From NCBI GenBank assembly GCA_030596245.1, contig JAUVKN010000010.1, positions 1 to 27,235 on the forward strand: a stretch of DNA of 27,235 nucleotides, in the 5' to 3' direction. The translations under genes and the position numbers were made by a program. The stretch is from Bacteroidia bacterium (lineage in GTDB: Bacteria > Bacteroidota > Bacteroidia > Bacteroidales > GCA-2748055). Within the stretch, counting starts at the first letter, position 1. Every line of letters starts with the position of its first letter. Below are positions 24,518 through 27,235 of this stretch, piece by piece. The notes under the pieces are model-generated. The model was not told the DNA's origin, searched no databases, and worked only from the letters and a program-made list of their open reading frames with translations.

Positions 24518-24748
24518 CTATTTGCAGATCCAATAGATTAATTTGCCATTTACCTCAACTGTACCAGCTTCTTTTTTATCAGTGAGTTCGTCTCCACAAA
24601 ACAGGGTAGGAGTACCATAACTCAATGTTCCATCCGCCTCAACAGTTACCATTTCACACGTTCCGCATTCCTCGAGTAAATCACAAGCAGGAACCATTCC
24701 CAAAACAAAAACAAACAGGGCTGCGATTAGTATATCTCTTTTTTTCAT
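24518..24748 (-). CDS. Small cysteine-rich lipoprotein
   Basis: 76 residues. MKKRDILIAALFVFVLGM is a signal peptide and VPAC a lipobox, with C22 as the first mature residue. The 55-residue mature part contains four more cysteines (ECGTCEM, LFCGDEL and the last IYWICK) and two short beta segments, suggesting disulfides or a metal site. No family was recognised. It has a clear TTG-N20-TATTTTTG promoter and is 69 bases upstream of the RdhA-like gene on the same strand, so it may be the first gene of that unit. An independent small gene is also possible. Confidence 0.7.
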   Translation of the reverse strand: MKKRDILIAALFVFVLGMVPACDLLEECGTCEMVTVEADGTLSYGTPTLFCGDELTDKKEAGTVEVNGKLIYWICK

Positions 24749-24770
24749 GAGGTTACTCGTTGTGTTTTTG

Positions 24771-24801
24771 CAAAAATATGTAAAAATGCAGGACTTCTCA
24801 A
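24771..24801 (-). promoter_or_regulatory. Promoter of the lipoprotein gene (and possibly the RdhA-like/SLC13 genes)
   Basis: Minus strand TTG (24801-24799), then 20 bases, then TATTTTTG (24778-24771): spacing and sequence match the Bacteroidota consensus. The box ends 22 bases before the lipoprotein ATG. Confidence 0.6.
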
Positions 24802-24873
24802 TAGTTGTATACGAGGCTTTTCAATAAAAGTTGCCAAGGTGTCTCAAACTTTTAACCCTCATTTATGGTGATT

Positions 24874-24890
24874 CACAATAGAACATTGTG
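24874..24890. repeat. Short palindrome upstream of the AsmA-like gene
   Basis: CACAAT and ATTGTG form a 6-base inverted repeat around AGAAC, 37 bases before the AsmA-like ATG. It could be an operator or a weak hairpin; position is the only support. Confidence 0.25.
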
Positions 24891-24927
24891 GGCTTATTCT
24901 TAAATTCGAAGAAAGTTTATTATACAG

Positions 24928-27235
24928 ATGTCCCGTCGAAAATGCAAAGCACTTAGAATAGGAGGCTGGATCATACTCGGTTTTTTTTCGCTGATCCTGC
25001 TCATAACCCTTATATTCTATCTGGGTCGTGGATGGATCATGAACCGGGCAGTGACGTATCTCAATGAACAACAGCCGGGAGAAGTGCAAATGGGTCAGAT
25101 GAACCTGATCCCCTTCATGAATTTCCCGAATGTATCTCTTCAACTTCGAAATGTCAATTTTTATGAGAATGAATTTCAATCCGATTCGCTCGTCCGGGAG
25201 CCTATTGTATCGTTGAAGGAAATTTTTGTTACACTGGATGTGATCGATTTGATCAAAGGGGACATCCAGGTGTCGGAAGCAAGAACAGAGGATGGTATGA
25301 TCAAAATAGAAATATATGAGGATTCAGTATCCAATCTGGAATATGCATTGGGAGTGAGATTTGATGAAAAAACTGAAACGGATAGTTCAGCGGTATTACC
25401 TGCTCTGAGGGTTGACCTGGAAAGGATTGAACTCATCAATATCCAGGTGATCATGCAGGACCGGACCAGGGATGACCTTGTTAATGTCACAATAAATCGT
25501 TTGGAGAGCAATTTCAGTTACTTGCCCGACCAGGTAGTAGCTGGACTTAAACTTGACCTTGATATAAACCAGCTGAAATACCTTACATACAGGTCTGAAA
25601 CTAATCGAAATGTAATATTTGAAAGCGAATTTGCCATGGATCCTCTGCTGAAAGTGATCAAGGTGGAGCCCAGTTTAATGAAGATTTCCGGACTTGAACT
25701 GGAAACCTGGGGCACCTATGGTTTCCTTGGTGAGCCACATTTGGATTTTGCTTTCAGAGCCAGCAATAAAGGATTGGAAGTATTGAATTACCTGTTTAGA
25801 GGGATTTTGGACCTGGATGAAATTGAGCAAATTGGTTCTGGAAGTATCTATTTGAGTGGGAATATCAATGGTTACCTGAGAGAGCAACTTCCTGTTATCC
25901 GTATCAACGGATCAGCTGATAAGATTGGATTCAGAATAAAAGCCATCGAAAAAGATGTTACAGATATATCTTTTAGGGTATATGCAACCAATGGAAGCAG
26001 GCTGGATTTCAGTGAGGCTTTACTTCAATTGGAGGGATTTACTGCAACCTTTCCTGAAGGTGTTATTAACGCCAATGTTACAGCGAGAAATTATCAAACA
26101 CCTGAAGTAAACATTGAATTAAATGGAGATGTAAATCTTGAAGGTCTGGAGAAGATGATGAAAAGTGATCTGTTGGACCAATTGGAGGGGTTTGTTTCCA
26201 TTGATGGTAAATTAAGTGGGGTGATCGACAAAAATACCGGAGTGTTCCTGGATGATGTGGGATCATTAGTGGCAAGATTGACAGATGTGGGTTTTGTGGT
26301 GAACAAAGACAGTGTTTTCAAGGATAGTGTTAAACAGGTTAATGGGGAAATATACATCCGGGAAAATGTCATTGACGCGAAAGAGCTGGCCTTAGAATTC
26401 AATGGGAATCAACTTTCAATTGGTGCCAGAATTGAGAACCTGTTGCTTTATTTGTTGGATTTTGACCGGGATGTAAACGCTAAAATTTCCATCTCTTCCG
26501 AAGCGCTCTATCCTTCCACTATTATCAGAGACACCACTGTATCCGAATTACTGGGAGATGAATTAAGGGGACTGCATTTCAGTGCCGGGGCAATGATTTC
26601 AAAGCAGGATCTGGATGCTTTTATCCAGAATGACTCCATTCCCGAGATACAGCTATCACTGGATAGTTTTGGGATAGAGCTTCCTGTATATGCAGATATT
26701 TCCAACATGAGTGCATCCCTGACCTTTGGTCCCGATACCATAAATCTGCAATATTTGAAGGGTACTGTAGGGGAGAGTGATTTCAGTTTCTCAGGAGTGG
26801 CTGCCAATTACAGAGCTCTGAGCGGTGAGGATTCCACGGCTGTAATCGATATAAACTATCAGGTTATGTCCGACCTGATGAGGGCGGAGGATCTCTTTAC
26901 ATTTGACCAGGAGTTTTTACTTCCTGAAACTTACAGGACCGAGTACCTGGAGCATTTTAGTCTGGCGGGTTCCTTGGAGCTTCCGGTGGCTGGATTGTTA
27001 TGCGATAGTGTATCAGTGGATTTTGGATTAAACATCGTCGACCTGGGATGGAACTTCAGGTATTATCCACTCACATTTGAACAATTCCTGATTCAGATCC
27101 GGCGCAAGGGTGATATGTTGTTTGTTGACAATTTCCAGGGGAAGATCGGAGAGAGCAATCTGAAAATGACTGCTTCACTTGGGAATTTCACTGATTCACT
27201 CAGTGAAAATCTATACGGAAGCCTGGTGTTGGAAT
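24928..27235 (+). CDS. AsmA-family envelope protein, N-terminal part (runs off the window)
   Basis: At least 769 codons; no stop before the right edge. MSRRKCKALRIGG is followed by one transmembrane helix (about 13-32, WIILGFFSLILLITLIFYLG), so the N-terminus is anchored in the inner membrane with the rest in the periplasm. The remainder is beta-rich and repetitive, with recurrent segments such as VSLQLRNVNFYEN near the start and repeated DVNLEGLEKMM- and LSGVIDKNTG-type stretches. This matches AsmA/TamB-like bridge proteins that carry lipids between membranes. No Bacteroidota -7 box was seen just upstream. The ATG at 24928 has a membrane helix right behind it and no better in-frame start. 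The family call is moderate to good; the rest of the gene is outside the window. Confidence 0.75.
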   Translation, partial: MSRRKCKALRIGGWIILGFFSLILLITLIFYLGRGWIMNRAVTYLNEQQPGEVQMGQMNLIPFMNFPNVSLQLRNVNFYENEFQSDSLVREPIVSLKEIFVTLDVIDLIKGDIQVSEARTEDGMIKIEIYEDSVSNLEYALGVRFDEKTETDSSAVLPALRVDLERIELINIQVIMQDRTRDDLVNVTINRLESNFSYLPDQVVAGLKLDLDINQLKYLTYRSETNRNVIFESEFAMDPLLKVIKVEPSLMKISGLELETWGTYGFLGEPHLDFAFRASNKGLEVLNYLFRGILDLDEIEQIGSGSIYLSGNINGYLREQLPVIRINGSADKIGFRIKAIEKDVTDISFRVYATNGSRLDFSEALLQLEGFTATFPEGVINANVTARNYQTPEVNIELNGDVNLEGLEKMMKSDLLDQLEGFVSIDGKLSGVIDKNTGVFLDDVGSLVARLTDVGFVVNKDSVFKDSVKQVNGEIYIRENVIDAKELALEFNGNQLSIGARIENLLLYLLDFDRDVNAKISISSEALYPSTIIRDTTVSELLGDELRGLHFSAGAMISKQDLDAFIQNDSIPEIQLSLDSFGIELPVYADISNMSASLTFGPDTINLQYLKGTVGESDFSFSGVAANYRALSGEDSTAVIDINYQVMSDLMRAEDLFTFDQEFLLPETYRTEYLEHFSLAGSLELPVAGLLCDSVSVDFGLNIVDLGWNFRYYPLTFEQFLIQIRRKGDMLFVDNFQGKIGESNLKMTASLGNFTDSLSENLYGSLVLE

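Noticed and set aside
1..27235. CRISPR array, tRNA, rRNA or prophage
   Set aside because: No regularly spaced repeats, no cloverleaf or rRNA-like stretch and no phage structural or integrase genes were seen on reading both strands.

Overview
The window reads as chromosomal DNA of an uncultured member of the Bacteroidota, most likely near Bacteroidales/Marinilabiliales. Three things suggest this. The gene families are typical of the phylum (DUF2723 membrane protein, DUF4369/TlpA thioredoxin, bacterial SUI1, an 82-residue AtpC, an AsmA-like giant). Several intergenic gaps carry the Bacteroidota sigma factor -7 motif TAnnTTTG. The core genes have moderate GC: spot counts give 29/60 in carA and 26/60 in the prenyl synthase. 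No tRNA, rRNA, CRISPR array or transposase gene was seen.

Layout. At 1-160 is the 3' end of proA. From 153 to 1897 (minus) lies a compact two-gene module: an SMC/ABC-like AAA ATPase translationally coupled to a small protein with a PD-(D/E)xK nuclease signature. It is AT-rich (spot counts 14/60 and 19/60 GC), sits between housekeeping genes, and is followed by a 477-bp non-coding gap. It is the best candidate here for a poorly described, defence-type system. From 2375 to 4968 (minus), carA is co-transcribed behind a secreted TlpA-like thioredoxin. A trans-prenyl diphosphate synthase (plus) converges on a 1012-residue DUF2723 glycosyltransferase-like membrane protein (minus).

From 9242, a SUI1/eIF1-like factor overlaps a large envelope protein that combines an HExxH peptidase-like domain, a TolB-type propeller and a probable beta-barrel end. 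An LEA-like lipoprotein (minus) and a TonB-like protein (plus) are divergently transcribed. From 17502 down to 14012 (minus) an operon runs atpD - atpC - degenerate alpha/beta hydrolase - GT9 glycosyltransferase. The remaining F-type ATPase genes are not next to atpD/atpC.

From 17719 (plus) come an outer-membrane barrel protein, a GH16-fold protein that has lost the catalytic motif and has an N-terminal helical-repeat region, a hairpin terminator, and a gamma-glutamyltransferase. From 24748 down to 21441 (minus) are a Cys-rich lipoprotein, a reductive-dehalogenase-like iron-sulfur protein, and an SLC13-type anion transporter whose start overlaps the preceding stop. The window ends inside an AsmA-like protein (plus, from 24928).

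Most of the window is envelope and core metabolism. The points most worth following are the ATPase-nuclease pair, the RdhA-like/SLC13 pair, and two apparent pseudoenzymes (GH16-like and alpha/beta hydrolase).
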